Notes under the pieces: generated by a model
Database searches by the model: none
Told to the model about the DNA's origin: nothing
Seen by the model: only the letters and a program-made list of their open reading frames with translations
Shown: one piece after another, positions 52,362 to 61,528 of the stretch
Layout of the letters: every line of letters starts with the position of its first letter
How positions within the stretch are numbered: position 1 is the stretch's first letter
Translations under genes and position numbers: made by a program
NCBI GenBank assembly: GCA_900770345.1
Contig: CAAGKF010000165.1
Location: 51,386-115,385 of the forward strand
Length of the DNA stretch: 64,000 nt
Source: Lachnospiraceae bacterium
GTDB lineage: Bacteria; Bacillota; Clostridia; Lachnospirales; Lachnospiraceae
Direction: 5' to 3'

Positions 52362-53507
52362 ATGTTTCAGGCAATCTATGAGCTGCTGTCAGGCAGTTCA
52401 CTGCTGGTCATATTTCTTATTGCGGCTCTCGGCTATGCGGTAGGAAGCATTAAAGTATGCGGACTGGATCTGGGAACCGCCGGCATTCTTTTGGTGGCGC
52501 TGGTGTTCGGACATTTCGGTCTGGAGGTATCCAGTGTTGTGCAGAATCTGGGACTGGTATGCTTTGTTACATCAGTAGGTTTTATCGCTGGCCCCAAGTT
52601 TTTCCGCAACTTTAAAAAGAACGCCAAGTCCTATATTTTGCTGGGATTTGTCATTATCTGTTCCGGCGCGCTGACCTGTGTGGCTGTTGTGAAGATTTTC
52701 GGCATACCTGCCGATCTTGCAATCGGAATGCTCTCCGGCGCTCTGACAAGTACACCCGGTCTGGCGGCAGCTCTGGAGGCTACAGGTTCCGATGCGGCTT
52801 CCATCGGATACGGCATCGCATACCCCTTTGGTGTTATCAGTGTGGTAATGTTTGTGCAGCTGATGCCCAGGATCCTTCATACCGATATGGATAAGGAGAG
52901 AGCGCAGTATCAGGCAGCTGCCGACGCGGCGGTGAAACAGCAGCATAAGGATCTGTTTTACTGTGATCCCATGGGATTTTTTGCTCTTTCCTTTGCAATT
53001 GTGGCAGGCGTCCTGATCGGAAAGATCACGATCCCGCTTCCCGGCGGAGCTTCCTTCTCGCTGGGAACCTCAGGAGGTCCTCTGATTGCGGGACTCCTGA
53101 TGGGACATTTCGGAAATTTCGGACGTCTCAGTGTGACTGTCAAAAAAAATGTTCTGGAGACCATGAGAGAGTTTGGCCTTGCCATGTTCCTTCTGGGCGC
53201 CGGCTCTCATGCCGGTGCGGGCTTTGTGGAAACCCTGCAGGAACAGGGAGTGCTTCTGTTTGTGTATGGTGCGGTCATGGCTCTGGTTCCCATGTTTGTA
53301 GGCTTTCTGGTAGCGATGAAGGGACTGAAGCTGAGTACCTTCAACTCCCTGGGCTCCATCTGCGGCGGTATGACCAGTACGCCTGCCTTGGGTACACTGA
53401 TCCGCGTTACGGAAACGGATGATGTGGCTTCCGCTTATGCGGCTACTTACCCGATCGCGCTGGTATGTGTGGTACTGGCATCTCAGTTTATGGGAATTTA
53501 TCTGTAA
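52362..53507 (+). CDS. AspT/YidE/YbjL-family antiporter, short form
   Basis: 381 residues in two homologous halves of about five membrane segments. Duplicated motifs SGALTSTPGLAAALEA and CGGMTSTPALGTLIR, and GHFGLE/GHFGNF at the ends of the second helices, identify the aspartate:alanine exchanger family. The central RCK/TrkA_C domains found in AspT and YidE are missing; only a short charged loop (about 175-200) remains. Given the neighbours, it may exchange aspartate, fumarate or malate for succinate (inference). AGGAGG lies upstream; terminator directly after. Confidence 0.85.
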   Translation: MFQAIYELLSGSSLLVIFLIAALGYAVGSIKVCGLDLGTAGILLVALVFGHFGLEVSSVVQNLGLVCFVTSVGFIAGPKFFRNFKKNAKSYILLGFVIICSGALTCVAVVKIFGIPADLAIGMLSGALTSTPGLAAALEATGSDAASIGYGIAYPFGVISVVMFVQLMPRILHTDMDKERAQYQAAADAAVKQQHKDLFYCDPMGFFALSFAIVAGVLIGKITIPLPGGASFSLGTSGGPLIAGLLMGHFGNFGRLSVTVKKNVLETMREFGLAMFLLGAGSHAGAGFVETLQEQGVLLFVYGAVMALVPMFVGFLVAMKGLKLSTFNSLGSICGGMTSTPALGTLIRVTETDDVASAYAATYPIALVCVVLASQFMGIYL

Positions 53508-53515
53508 AATTACAG

Positions 53516-53552
53516 CCGGGTATGGAGAACATATTCTGTACCCGGTTTTTTC
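53516..53552 (+). terminator. Terminator of the hdr-flox-frd operon
   Basis: CCGGGTA (53516-53522) pairs with TACCCGG (53539-53545), with inner GAGAA/TTCT pairs; TTTTTT follows at 53546-53551. It lies right after the transporter stop. Confidence 0.85.
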
Positions 53553-53613
53553 ACAGGAAGCGCCCGCACGTTGAACGGATGCTTCCTTTTAAAAGCAGAG
53601 GAAGGAGAACGAT

Positions 53614-54252
53614 ATGTATACCTGTGCGAAATGCTCAGTTCAGGCCTGTCGGTCTGACGGGGAGAGAAAGCTGCCCGGGAATTGTCCCATGCGTGCCGAG
53701 GAACTGTTCAAAGAGGCTCTGGAGGCCTATGAGGAGCCCGAAAATAAAGAATTTTATGTGAAGGCTTCCGAAATTGAGGGAATCGGACATTTTCAGTGGA
53801 CGAGAGTGAAGGAAACCATGATCCTGTGCCGGAAAATGGGATACCGGCGAATCGGGCTGGCTTTCTGCGGCGGCCTCAGGAAAGAGGCAAAAATACTGAC
53901 AGAGATTATAGAGCGAAATGGCTTTGAAGTAGTCTCCGTGATGTGCAAAGCCGGAGGGAAAGATAAATGTGAGGCAGGTATCCCGGACGAACATAAGAAT
54001 CATCCGGGGAAATTTGAGCCTATGTGCAATCCGATCTTCCAGGCGAAGCTGTTAAACAGCAGCAAAACGGAATTTAATATTCTCCTGGGTCTCTGTGTGG
54101 GGCATGACTCCATGTTTTACAAATATTCCGATGCTCTGGTGACTACCCTGGTGGTAAAGGACCGGGTGCTGGCCCACAATCCGGCGGCTGCCCTGTATCA
54201 GGCTGAGGGATATTACAGAAACAAAACAGATATCGAAGAAGAAATAAAGTAA
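53614..54252 (+). CDS. DUF1847 family cysteine-rich protein
   Basis: 212 residues. CAKCSVQACRSDGERKLPGNCP at the N-terminus looks like a metal-binding knuckle, and AFCGGLRKEAKIL, VMCKAGGKDKCE, PMCNPIFQAKLLN and GLCVGHDSMFYKYSDA match the DUF1847 family, whose function is not known. Metal binding is likely from the Cys pattern. AAGGAG precedes the ATG. It stands alone between two terminators. Confidence 0.85.
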   Translation: MYTCAKCSVQACRSDGERKLPGNCPMRAEELFKEALEAYEEPENKEFYVKASEIEGIGHFQWTRVKETMILCRKMGYRRIGLAFCGGLRKEAKILTEIIERNGFEVVSVMCKAGGKDKCEAGIPDEHKNHPGKFEPMCNPIFQAKLLNSSKTEFNILLGLCVGHDSMFYKYSDALVTTLVVKDRVLAHNPAAALYQAEGYYRNKTDIEEEIK

Positions 54253-54278
54253 GGGAGCGATGCTCCCTTTTATTTTTG
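54253..54278. terminator. Terminator after the DUF1847 gene
   Basis: GGGAGC (54253-54258) and GCTCCC (54262-54267) with loop GAT, followed by TTTTATTTTT. It separates this gene from the convergent dcuR-like gene. Confidence 0.85.
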
Positions 54279-54289
54279 AAATTATTCTG

Positions 54290-54979
54290 TTACAGTTCTT
54301 TTCTCTTTTTGTCCCATCGGTAGATCATACAGGGACGGCCTCCTGTTTCATAGTTCATACGCCCTGCAATATTCCCTTTTTCCAGAAGGTGATTCATATA
54401 CCTTCTGACTGTAACCCGGGACAGCCCCACCTTGTCCGCGATTTCCTCGCTGGTCAGCTCTTTATCCGCGTTTTCCTGCATATAACGGCAGATCGTTTCC
54501 ATGGTCTTATCCTGGATCCCCTTGGGGGTGAGATCGGCGGAACGTCTGTGTGTACTTTCCATGATATAATCGATATTCTGCTGATTCAGAGAGGACAGAT
54601 CCTGAAAAGCACTGCGCTGCGTCATAAATTTTTTCAATGCCGTCTGAAAGCGGGCATTAACAAAAGGTTTTACGAGATAGTCGATAATGCCCAGATGAAG
54701 AGCTTCATCCAGCGTTGCGCTGTCGTTGGCTGCGGTTACCATGATTACTTCCACGGGAAGCTTCTGAAGGCGGATCCAGCGAAGAACTTCCATTCCATTC
54801 AGCTGAGGCATAAATACATCAAGAATTACCAGATGCACCGTGTGGTCCTTCATATATTCCATAGCGCTGGCTCCGTCCCTGCATACAGCAGCCACATGAA
54901 AATGGGGATTCTGATTTACATACTGTTTATTGATCATAGCTACCATGGGATCGTCTTCTACGATTACTACTTCATACAT
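54290..54979 (-). CDS. DcuR/CitB-family response regulator
   Basis: 229 residues. Receiver domain with VVIVEDDPMVAMINKQYV, phospho-Asp54 in VILDVFMPQLNG and Lys in YLVKPF, and a C-terminal helix-turn-helix (LTSEEIADKVGLSRVTVRRYM) of the CitB/DcuR/MalR type. Such regulators control C4-dicarboxylate or citrate genes. It lies two bases after its kinase. Given the neighbours on both sides, a C4-dicarboxylate response is likely. Confidence 0.9.
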   Translation of the reverse strand: MYEVVIVEDDPMVAMINKQYVNQNPHFHVAAVCRDGASAMEYMKDHTVHLVILDVFMPQLNGMEVLRWIRLQKLPVEVIMVTAANDSATLDEALHLGIIDYLVKPFVNARFQTALKKFMTQRSAFQDLSSLNQQNIDYIMESTHRRSADLTPKGIQDKTMETICRYMQENADKELTSEEIADKVGLSRVTVRRYMNHLLEKGNIAGRMNYETGGRPCMIYRWDKKRKEL

Positions 54980-54981
54980 TT

Positions 54982-56619
54982 TTACTTCTCCTTTTTCGGC
55001 TGCGGCAGTTCTTCTTTGAAGCTGATAATAAAGGAAGTTCCCACATCTTCTTCCGACTCCACACTGATCGTTCCGCCGTGGCTTTCTACCAGATCCTTTA
55101 CGAGATACAGACCTGTTCCCCTGCCTGTCCCTTTTGTGGAGAAACCATTTTCAAATATACGTTCCAGATTTTCTTTTGAAATGCCTTTCCCGGTATCATC
55201 TACGGTGATCAGCATGGTATGAGGATTCGTAAAGATCCCTACAGTCAATTCCTTGGGAGGCGTTCGTTTTTCATTCATGGAATCCATGGCATTATCCAGA
55301 AGATTTCCGATGATAGTTACCAGATCTCCGGAGGGAAGATCAATGTCCTCTCTGGAGAGAGCGCTGCCTGTTTTTAAAGAAAATTTTATATTCAGTTCAG
55401 AGGCTCTGGCATTTTTTCCGATCAAAAGAGCTGCAACAGAGGAATCACCCACAGACTCCATGATCTGGTGGATGGTCTCTCTCTGAACCATTGTGACATT
55501 CATAATATACCGGACTGCCTCCTGATATTGTTCCATCTGGATCAGTCCGAGAATCACATGAAGCTTATTGGTGAAATCGTGATTATTGGCCCGCATGGAA
55601 TCCACCAGATACCGTACGCCGGTCAGATTTTCCATAAGCTTTGTATATTCGGTGCGGTTTCGGAAAATACCTACAGCGCCTATTTTATTGCCCTGTTCCA
55701 TGATCGGCATGCAGTCTGAGAGAATGTCAGACTGTTTCATGGATTTTATATGAAAATTAAATTTTGTTTCACCGGATGTCAGAAGCTGGTGCAGGGAACC
55801 GGTGGGATCCAGCTCGGAAAGCAGCTTACCGGCTGGTTTGGGATCTTCTATCTGGAGCATTTCCGAGGCGGCGTGGTTCATAAAGACCACCTGCTCCCGG
55901 TTGTCGACAGCCAGTACGCCCTCCTCCAGTGATTCCAGGATATTATCGCGGATCTTGAACATGGCTGTGAAGGTATCCGGTTCATAGCCCAGAAGCTGCT
56001 TCTTGATTTTTCCGGAAAGCTGTACGGACAGAAGGACAGCCAGGAGAATAACGATCAGGGCACAGAGGATGTACATAGCCAGGGTCAGCAAAGTGTTTTT
56101 TAAGATGTTTTCCTGTAGCATGACTGCCAGGACAAAGCCCATATATTCACCTTTTTCACTGTAGATAGCGGCATAGGCTCTCCTCTGATCTCCGGAGGGG
56201 CCGGTGTCATCGCTGACATAAAAGTCCCGTTCCCCCATCTTGAATTCCGGGAGAGTTCCGTCGTAAACGGTTCCGATCAGGTAAGGATTGGAATGGTAGC
56301 ATCTCAGTCCGTCCGTCTGTATGACAGAAATGACATCAATATTGGACAGGGATTTCTTCAGGGAATCCAGATATTCCGTCATAAGCAGTCCGGATGAGGG
56401 ATCAAATGTTCCTTTTAGTTCATCCCGGATTATCAGGGAGCCGGCAATGGTTTCCGCTACATTCTGAAGATTCTGATCCAGCCGTTTTCGCTCATAATAC
56501 AGATTTAAAATGGAGCCGGTAACGGTGAGGATCACTGTCATTGTAATGATCAGAAGGATCTGTGAGCGAAATATTTCTCTCTGGATTTTGTGAAGCGGTT
56601 TCTCAGGGTGCTGATTCAA
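54982..56619 (-). CDS. DcuS/CitA-type sensor histidine kinase
   Basis: 545 residues: membrane segments at about 16-38 and 175-195 flanking an extracytoplasmic PAS/CACHE domain, a cytosolic PAS (about 220-320), an NNHDFTNKLHVILGLIQM phospho-acceptor region (His near residue 347) and a C-terminal HATPase (GNLLDNAMD, GTGRGTGLYLVKDLV). This is the CitA/DcuS layout that senses extracellular di- or tricarboxylates. The divergent region before 56755 is AT-rich. Confidence 0.9.
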   Translation of the reverse strand: MNQHPEKPLHKIQREIFRSQILLIITMTVILTVTGSILNLYYERKRLDQNLQNVAETIAGSLIIRDELKGTFDPSSGLLMTEYLDSLKKSLSNIDVISVIQTDGLRCYHSNPYLIGTVYDGTLPEFKMGERDFYVSDDTGPSGDQRRAYAAIYSEKGEYMGFVLAVMLQENILKNTLLTLAMYILCALIVILLAVLLSVQLSGKIKKQLLGYEPDTFTAMFKIRDNILESLEEGVLAVDNREQVVFMNHAASEMLQIEDPKPAGKLLSELDPTGSLHQLLTSGETKFNFHIKSMKQSDILSDCMPIMEQGNKIGAVGIFRNRTEYTKLMENLTGVRYLVDSMRANNHDFTNKLHVILGLIQMEQYQEAVRYIMNVTMVQRETIHQIMESVGDSSVAALLIGKNARASELNIKFSLKTGSALSREDIDLPSGDLVTIIGNLLDNAMDSMNEKRTPPKELTVGIFTNPHTMLITVDDTGKGISKENLERIFENGFSTKGTGRGTGLYLVKDLVESHGGTISVESEEDVGTSFIISFKEELPQPKKEK

Positions 56620-56817
56620 GCCTTTTTCCTCCCATAATGATTTCTGTGGAAATTATATCATAGATAGAAGCACTGCTGACATAAAAAAGTTTATTTTCTG
56701 CTTTTGTAAGTAAAAAAAATAAAAATACCGGCTAAATTTTTTTTAAATTTACCGATGCTTGTCGGAAAACGGATTTTGTTTTATCCTGATTCTGTTGATA
56801 AGGAAAGGAGTAATGAC

Positions 56818-57510
56818 GTGACAAAGCAGAAAGATTTTAAGCTTCATGCGCTGATGTGTGTGACAGGAGGATACATGGGAACCTATTCATTGCTGCGCTG
56901 TACGGAAGGATTCGGAGCGGCTCAGACGGCTAATCTTATTTATACGGTAACTTCGCTTATGGACGGCAATCTGATTCTGTTTCTCCTGCACCTTCTGGGA
57001 TTGTTTTTCTATATGGCGGGAATTGAAACCTATATTTTTGTCATTCACAAAACAGCCTGGAATCCGCAGAAATGGGCGCTGATCACGGAATTATGCTGTA
57101 TTTTTGTGATTGGTCTGCTGCCGAAAACACACAGCCAGTATCTTTGCCTGTATGCGGTGTGCTATATGCTGGCAGCTCAGTGGAGCGTTTTTCACGGGGC
57201 CTGTGGGTATACCTCAGCTACCATATTTTCCACCAATAATGTAAAACAGTTTTCACTGGCTATAGGAAATTATTTTTACGACAAAGAGCGGGAGCAGGCA
57301 CGGAAAGCAGAATTTTTTGGGTTTACACTTCTTTTTTATCACACAGGGGTGGCGCTGGTGTTTTTGTTCTGGCATGTTTTCAGGCAGGATTCGGTGTGGG
57401 TCTGCCTGATACCGGTATTGACAGCCGCGGGAATTGTGTACGGAATTGTTAATGAATCTAAAATAGAGCATGGAGGGAATAAGAATGGATATGAGTCTTT
57501 ACGAGAATGA
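56818..57510 (+). CDS. YoaK/DUF1275-like membrane protein
   Basis: About 230 residues with six hydrophobic segments. HALMCVTGGYMGTYSLLR and MDGNLILFLLHLLGLFFYMAG resemble the DUF1275/YoaK family (GNLV-type motif); function unknown. The GTG at 56818 is preferred because AAAGGAG ends seven bases upstream; the frame is open 21 codons earlier but without a ribosome site. It overlaps the next gene by 26 bases. Confidence 0.7.
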   Translation: MTKQKDFKLHALMCVTGGYMGTYSLLRCTEGFGAAQTANLIYTVTSLMDGNLILFLLHLLGLFFYMAGIETYIFVIHKTAWNPQKWALITELCCIFVIGLLPKTHSQYLCLYAVCYMLAAQWSVFHGACGYTSATIFSTNNVKQFSLAIGNYFYDKEREQARKAEFFGFTLLFYHTGVALVFLFWHVFRQDSVWVCLIPVLTAAGIVYGIVNESKIEHGGNKNGYESLRE

Positions 57511-58057
57511 ATTGAAAAAATACCGTCAGCTGAATAAGGTTGCACAGGGAGACGGGGTGGTGCTTTTCGGCTCCTCCTTTGCCAAGGAGATTCCGGTGGG
57601 AGAGCTGAAGCAGGGCTTTGAGATCGACTGCAATATTTACAACAGGAGTCTGACGGATCTGTCTGTTTTTGATGCCGCCGATGTTTTAAAGGACTGTGTG
57701 ACAGATCTTTCTCCTTCCAAGGTATTGCTTCAGCTGGGAGAAACAGATCTGGAAAGAGGTTTTAAAAGTATTACAGAGATTGTAAAGCAGTATGAACTGC
57801 TGATCCGTCAGATTAAGGCACGGATAAAGGGCTGCCGTATCGTGATCGTTTCAGTTTGTGATACGGAGAGAACACTGTTCCCTGAGGAATTGAATGCAAA
57901 GCTGGAAGAACTGGCGAAAAGCCTTGGCTGTGAGTACGCGGATGTGAGTTCGGCTCTTGATAATGATGCACCCAGTGTTAAGATTTTTGGCCTGTTAAAA
58001 CGGTTCATCCGTGGGCGGATCACAAGCTATGATGCTCTTCATATGCAGTATGTATAG
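57485..58057 (+). CDS. SGNH/GDSL-like hydrolase domain protein
   Basis: 190 residues. VVLFGSSFAKEIP gives a nucleophile-type GSS block, YNRSLTDLS the Gly/Asn position, LQLGETDL the third block, and YDALHMQYV a Asp-x-x-His near the C-terminus: the SGNH hydrolase order. No signal peptide, so it is likely cytosolic. The substrate is unknown. GGAGG lies eight bases before the ATG at 57485. It overlaps the membrane-protein gene, so the two form an operon. Confidence 0.7.
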   Translation: MDMSLYENELKKYRQLNKVAQGDGVVLFGSSFAKEIPVGELKQGFEIDCNIYNRSLTDLSVFDAADVLKDCVTDLSPSKVLLQLGETDLERGFKSITEIVKQYELLIRQIKARIKGCRIVIVSVCDTERTLFPEELNAKLEELAKSLGCEYADVSSALDNDAPSVKIFGLLKRFIRGRITSYDALHMQYV

Positions 58058-58081
58058 TTACAATTTATGCAGTTAAAAATA

Positions 58082-58134
58082 AAAAGCGGGAGGGCTCCGG
58101 CATTCTGATCAGAATGCCGGAGCTTCCCGCTTTT
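58082..58134. terminator. Strong bidirectional terminator
   Basis: A 53-base near-perfect palindrome: AAAAGCGGGA and GCTCCGGCATTCTGA pair with TCAGAATGCCGGAGC and TCCCGCTTTT, with a small bulge between the two stem parts. A/T tails on both sides let it terminate the plus-strand pair ending at 58057 and the minus-strand malic enzyme ending at 58179. Confidence 0.9.
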
Positions 58135-58178
58135 CGGGGGTTGGCAGATATGAATCGTTCTGTTGTCTGTGAATTTTG

Positions 58179-59348
58179 TCAGATTCTTGCAATACCTTCT
58201 TCGATGGCTACATCAGCTACAGCTTTGGCAACAACATCGGCAACCTTCTTATTTAAAGGAGATTCGATGATGTGTTCCGGAGTCAGCTCTTCATCCGGGA
58301 TCATGCCCGCGATAGCGTAGGATGCGCGCTGCTTCATGGATTCCGTGATCTCCTTTGCTCTTACGGAGAGAGCTCCCTTGAAGATGCCTGGGAATACCAG
58401 AACGTTGTTGATCTGGTTCGGGAAGTCGGAACGGCCGGTACCTACCACTGCTGCTCCTCCTGCCAGTGCCTCATCCGGCATGATTTCAGGAGTAGGATTC
58501 GCCATGGCAAACACGATACCCTTGTTCATGGTGGAAACCATTTCCTTTGTTACCAGGTTGGGACGTGATACGCCTACAAAGGCATCGGCTCCCTTCAAGG
58601 CATCGGCCAGCTTTCCGTGCTCATGATTTAAGTTGCTGATATGGGAGATTTCTTCCTGACCGGGATTTAAGCCGTCATCACCCTCGCAGATGATGCCGTT
58701 GATATCGCACATGATCACATTGCCGAAGCCCATATTGATCAGATGCTTGCCGATAGCAATGCCTGCGGCGCCGGCGCCGTTAATAACAACGCGTAATTTG
58801 CCCATTTCCTTTCCTGTTACCTTTACTGCATTCAGCAGGGCGGCAGCCACAACGATCGCGGTGCCGTGCTGATCATCGTGGAATACAGGAATATCGCACA
58901 GCTCTTTTAAACGGCGTTCGATTTCAAAGCATCTGGGAGCAGCGATGTCCTCCAGATTGATTCCGCCGAAGCTCTTGGAAATCAGGTAGATGGTCTGCAC
59001 AATGGTATCGGTATCCTTGGAATCAATGCAGAGAGGAAATGCGTCAACGTCTGCGAATTCCTTGAACAGAGCACATTTTCCTTCCATAACAGGCATTCCG
59101 GCGGCAGGGCCGATATCTCCCAGACCCAGTACGGCAGTTCCGTCTGTTATGACTGCTACAAGATTGGAACGTCTTGTCAGCTTGAAGGACTGTTCATAGT
59201 CCTTTGCGATTACACGGCAGGGCTCTGCTACGCCGGGAGTATAGGCCAGGGAAAGATCCTCCCTGGTTTCGATTTTTTTGCGGGAAACGACCTCGATTTT
59301 GCCTCCTAATTGATAGTGCAGATCCAGTGAAGCTTTATTGATATCCAT
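58179..59348 (-). CDS. Malic enzyme (NAD(P)-dependent, decarboxylating)
   Basis: 389 residues, the short bacterial form without a phosphotransacetylase domain. Seen: [60 protein letters not shown] (nucleotide binding) and [13 protein letters not shown]. It converts malate to pyruvate and CO2. It lies 42 bases after fumC in the same direction. Cofactor preference is not certain from sequence. AGGAGG precedes the ATG. Confidence 0.95.
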   Translation of the reverse strand: MDINKASLDLHYQLGGKIEVVSRKKIETREDLSLAYTPGVAEPCRVIAKDYEQSFKLTRRSNLVAVITDGTAVLGLGDIGPAAGMPVMEGKCALFKEFADVDAFPLCIDSKDTDTIVQTIYLISKSFGGINLEDIAAPRCFEIERRLKELCDIPVFHDDQHGTAIVVAAALLNAVKVTGKEMGKLRVVINGAGAAGIAIGKHLINMGFGNVIMCDINGIICEGDDGLNPGQEEISHISNLNHEHGKLADALKGADAFVGVSRPNLVTKEMVSTMNKGIVFAMANPTPEIMPDEALAGGAAVVGTGRSDFPNQINNVLVFPGIFKGALSVRAKEITESMKQRASYAIAGMIPDEELTPEHIIESPLNKKVADVVAKAVADVAIEEGIARI

Positions 59349-59390
59349 TTTTTTATCCTCCTTACAAAGTGATTGTGAAAATATAGTTAG

Positions 59391-60755
59391 TTATACCATC
59401 TTTTCAGGCTTGAATACCTCATCAAACCTTTCAGCTGTCAGAAATCCCAGCTCTACGCAGGCCTCTTTCAGGGAAATGTTCTCCTTGTAGGCTTTCTTTG
59501 CTGTTTTTGCCGCATTTTCGTAGCCGATGTAAGGATTCAGGCAGGTTACAAGCATCAGGGAACGGTGCAGATTCTCATCCATTTTTTCTTTGTTGGCTCT
59601 GATTCCCACAGCACAGTTGTTGTTGAAGGATACCAGAGAGTCAGAGAGCAGGCGGACGGACTGCAGGAAATTGTAAATGCATACAGGCATGAATACGTTT
59701 AATTCGAAATTGCCCTGGGAAGCAGCCATTCCCACAGCCACATCATTGGCAATTACCTGGACGGCAACCATGGTAACAGATTCGCACTGGGTCGGATTTA
59801 CCTTGCCGGGCATAATGGAGCTTCCGGGCTCATTTTCCGGAATAAAGATCTCACCCAGTCCGCAGCGGGGTCCGCTGGACAGCCAGCGCACATCGTTGGC
59901 AATCTTCATCATGTTGGCAGCCAGTCCCTTTAAAGCGCCGTGAGCAAATACAAGCTCATCTTTGCTGGTGAGAGAGTGGAATTTGTTGGCGGCAGTAACG
60001 AATTCTTTGCCGGTAAGCTCAGATACGGCTTTTGCCACCTCAGTATCAAAGCCTGCAGGTGCATTCAGGCCAGTTCCTACTGCAGTGCCGCCTAAAGCCA
60101 GTTCACGAAGTCCGCTGAGGCTCAGAACAAGCATTTCTCTGGATTTTTCAAGCATATTTTTCCAGCCGCTGATCTCCTGGGAGAAGGTGATGGGAGTAGC
60201 ATCCTGCAGATGAGTGCGGCCCGTCTTGATAATGCCTTCATTTTCCTTCATCAGACGCTCAAAGGTACCGATCAGAAGATCAATGCTGGGAAGCAGCTGA
60301 TCCTCGATGGACAGGGCAGCAGCGATGTGCATGGCAGTGGGGAAGGTATCATTGGAGCTTTGTGACATATTGGAGTGGTCGTTGGGATGAAGCAGCTTTT
60401 CTCCTGCGATCTCGTTGCCGCGGTTGGCAATCACTTCATTCACATTCATATTGGACTGGGTGCCGCTTCCTGTCTGCCATACGGCTAAGGGGAAGTTGCC
60501 TTCCAGTTTTCCTTCCAGGATTTCGTCGCAGGCCTGGGAGATCAGTTCCAGTCTTCTTTCATCCAGCTTTCCGAGACGATTGTTGGCAATAGCGGCTGCC
60601 TTTTTTAATACGGCGAAGGCGCGGATCACTTCAGCCGGAATTTTTTCGATTCCGATCTTAAAGTTCTGGTAGCTTCTCTGAGTCTGTGCCCCCCAATATT
60701 TGTCTGCCGGGACCTGAATCTCGCCCATAGAGTCGTGTTCTGTTCTGAATTCCAT
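59391..60755 (-). CDS. fumC: Class II fumarate hydratase
   Basis: 454 residues. FRTEHDSMGEIQVPADKYWG, TGSGTQSNMNVNEVIANR, GRTHLQDATPI and GSSIMPGKVNPTQCE are FumC-type. It interconverts fumarate and malate without Fe-S. It has its own promoter (60807-60779). A second, Fe-S fumarase is encoded just upstream. Aspartase is a less likely reading because the N- and C-terminal parts fit FumC better. Confidence 0.93.
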   Translation of the reverse strand: MEFRTEHDSMGEIQVPADKYWGAQTQRSYQNFKIGIEKIPAEVIRAFAVLKKAAAIANNRLGKLDERRLELISQACDEILEGKLEGNFPLAVWQTGSGTQSNMNVNEVIANRGNEIAGEKLLHPNDHSNMSQSSNDTFPTAMHIAAALSIEDQLLPSIDLLIGTFERLMKENEGIIKTGRTHLQDATPITFSQEISGWKNMLEKSREMLVLSLSGLRELALGGTAVGTGLNAPAGFDTEVAKAVSELTGKEFVTAANKFHSLTSKDELVFAHGALKGLAANMMKIANDVRWLSSGPRCGLGEIFIPENEPGSSIMPGKVNPTQCESVTMVAVQVIANDVAVGMAASQGNFELNVFMPVCIYNFLQSVRLLSDSLVSFNNNCAVGIRANKEKMDENLHRSLMLVTCLNPYIGYENAAKTAKKAYKENISLKEACVELGFLTAERFDEVFKPEKMV

Positions 60756-60778
60756 CGTATTTTAAATCCTCCTTTTCG

Positions 60779-60807
60779 TTTATAATTTATTGTTAATTTT
60801 CAAACAA
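60779..60807 (-). promoter_or_regulatory. Promoter of fumC
   Basis: Minus strand TTGTTT (60807-60802) and TATAAA (60784-60779), 17-base spacer; AAAGGAGG and the fumC ATG follow within 30 bases. It lets fumC and the malic enzyme be transcribed apart from the upstream genes. Confidence 0.55.
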
Positions 60808-60824
60808 AAACAGCCCTGGGGGGA

Positions 60825-60844
60825 GGAGAGGCGAAAGCCTCCCC
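60825..60844 (-). terminator. Hairpin between fumarase beta and fumC
   Basis: GGGGAGGC (60844-60837 on the minus strand) pairs with GCCTCTCC (60832-60825), loop TTTC. A TGTTTTTG run follows about 14 bases later. It may attenuate read-through from the fumarase beta gene into fumC. Confidence 0.45.
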
Positions 60845-60896
60845 GGACTGCCGCCCAGCGCTGCAAGTTTTACAATATGATATTATATCACAAATC

Positions 60897-61487
60897 TTAT
60901 GCGGGATAAAGCTCATCCAGCTTTTTTAAAGCTGCCTGCTTTAAGTTTTTGTAGATACTGTTCTGATGGGTATCCATGGCAACTACCAGAGGTCCGAATT
61001 CAACAGCTTCCAGATCCCACAGAGCTTCAGGCATACCCATTTCAAACCAGGTTACGTCGCATACACGCTTGATGCCCTGAGCCAGCTTGGCCGCACAGCC
61101 GGGAGCTGCCTGCAGGTATACATAGCCATATTTTTCACAGGCATCCAGAGTTCCCTGCTCCATTCCGCCTTTTCCGATAACGGCCTTAACACCCAGCTGC
61201 CCAACGACATCAGCGTGCGGTTCCATACGGATGGAGGTGGTAGGTCCGATTACATTTAAGCGCCAGGAACCGTCTTCATTTTTCAGGCATACAGGGCCTG
61301 CATGGAAAATAGCTGCGCCGTTGAAATCCTTGGGAAGGGGCTTTCCTTCTTTTAACAGCTCGCGGATCTTTAAATGACCCATATCTCTGGAAGTATAAAT
61401 ATGTCCGGTAAGGTAAATAACGTCGCCCAGCTTCAGTTCACGCATATCCTCTTCCTTCAGAGGCATTGTTAATACTTTCTTATCCAT
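60897..61487 (-). CDS. Class I fumarase/tartrate dehydratase, beta subunit
   Basis: 196 residues. VLTMPLKEEDMRELKLGDVI, YLTGHIYTSRDMGH, FHAGPVCL, GPTTSIRMEP and GKGGM match FumA C-terminal domain/TtdB. It forms a two-subunit enzyme with the next gene. The reaction is fumarate to malate, or a related hydration such as L-tartrate to oxaloacetate or mesaconate to citramalate; the sequence alone does not decide. Its ATG is preceded by AAAGGAGA. Confidence 0.9.
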   Translation of the reverse strand: MDKKVLTMPLKEEDMRELKLGDVIYLTGHIYTSRDMGHLKIRELLKEGKPLPKDFNGAAIFHAGPVCLKNEDGSWRLNVIGPTTSIRMEPHADVVGQLGVKAVIGKGGMEQGTLDACEKYGYVYLQAAPGCAAKLAQGIKRVCDVTWFEMGMPEALWDLEAVEFGPLVVAMDTHQNSIYKNLKQAALKKLDELYPA

Positions 61488-61528
61488 AAGATCAATCTCC
61501 TTTTCGTAAATTCAAGAATCAAAACGGA

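Noticed and set aside
54260..55222. A 320-codon plus-strand open frame opposite the dcuR/dcuS-like genes
   Set aside because: Both minus-strand genes show complete two-component motifs; this frame starts inside the terminator of the DUF1847 gene.
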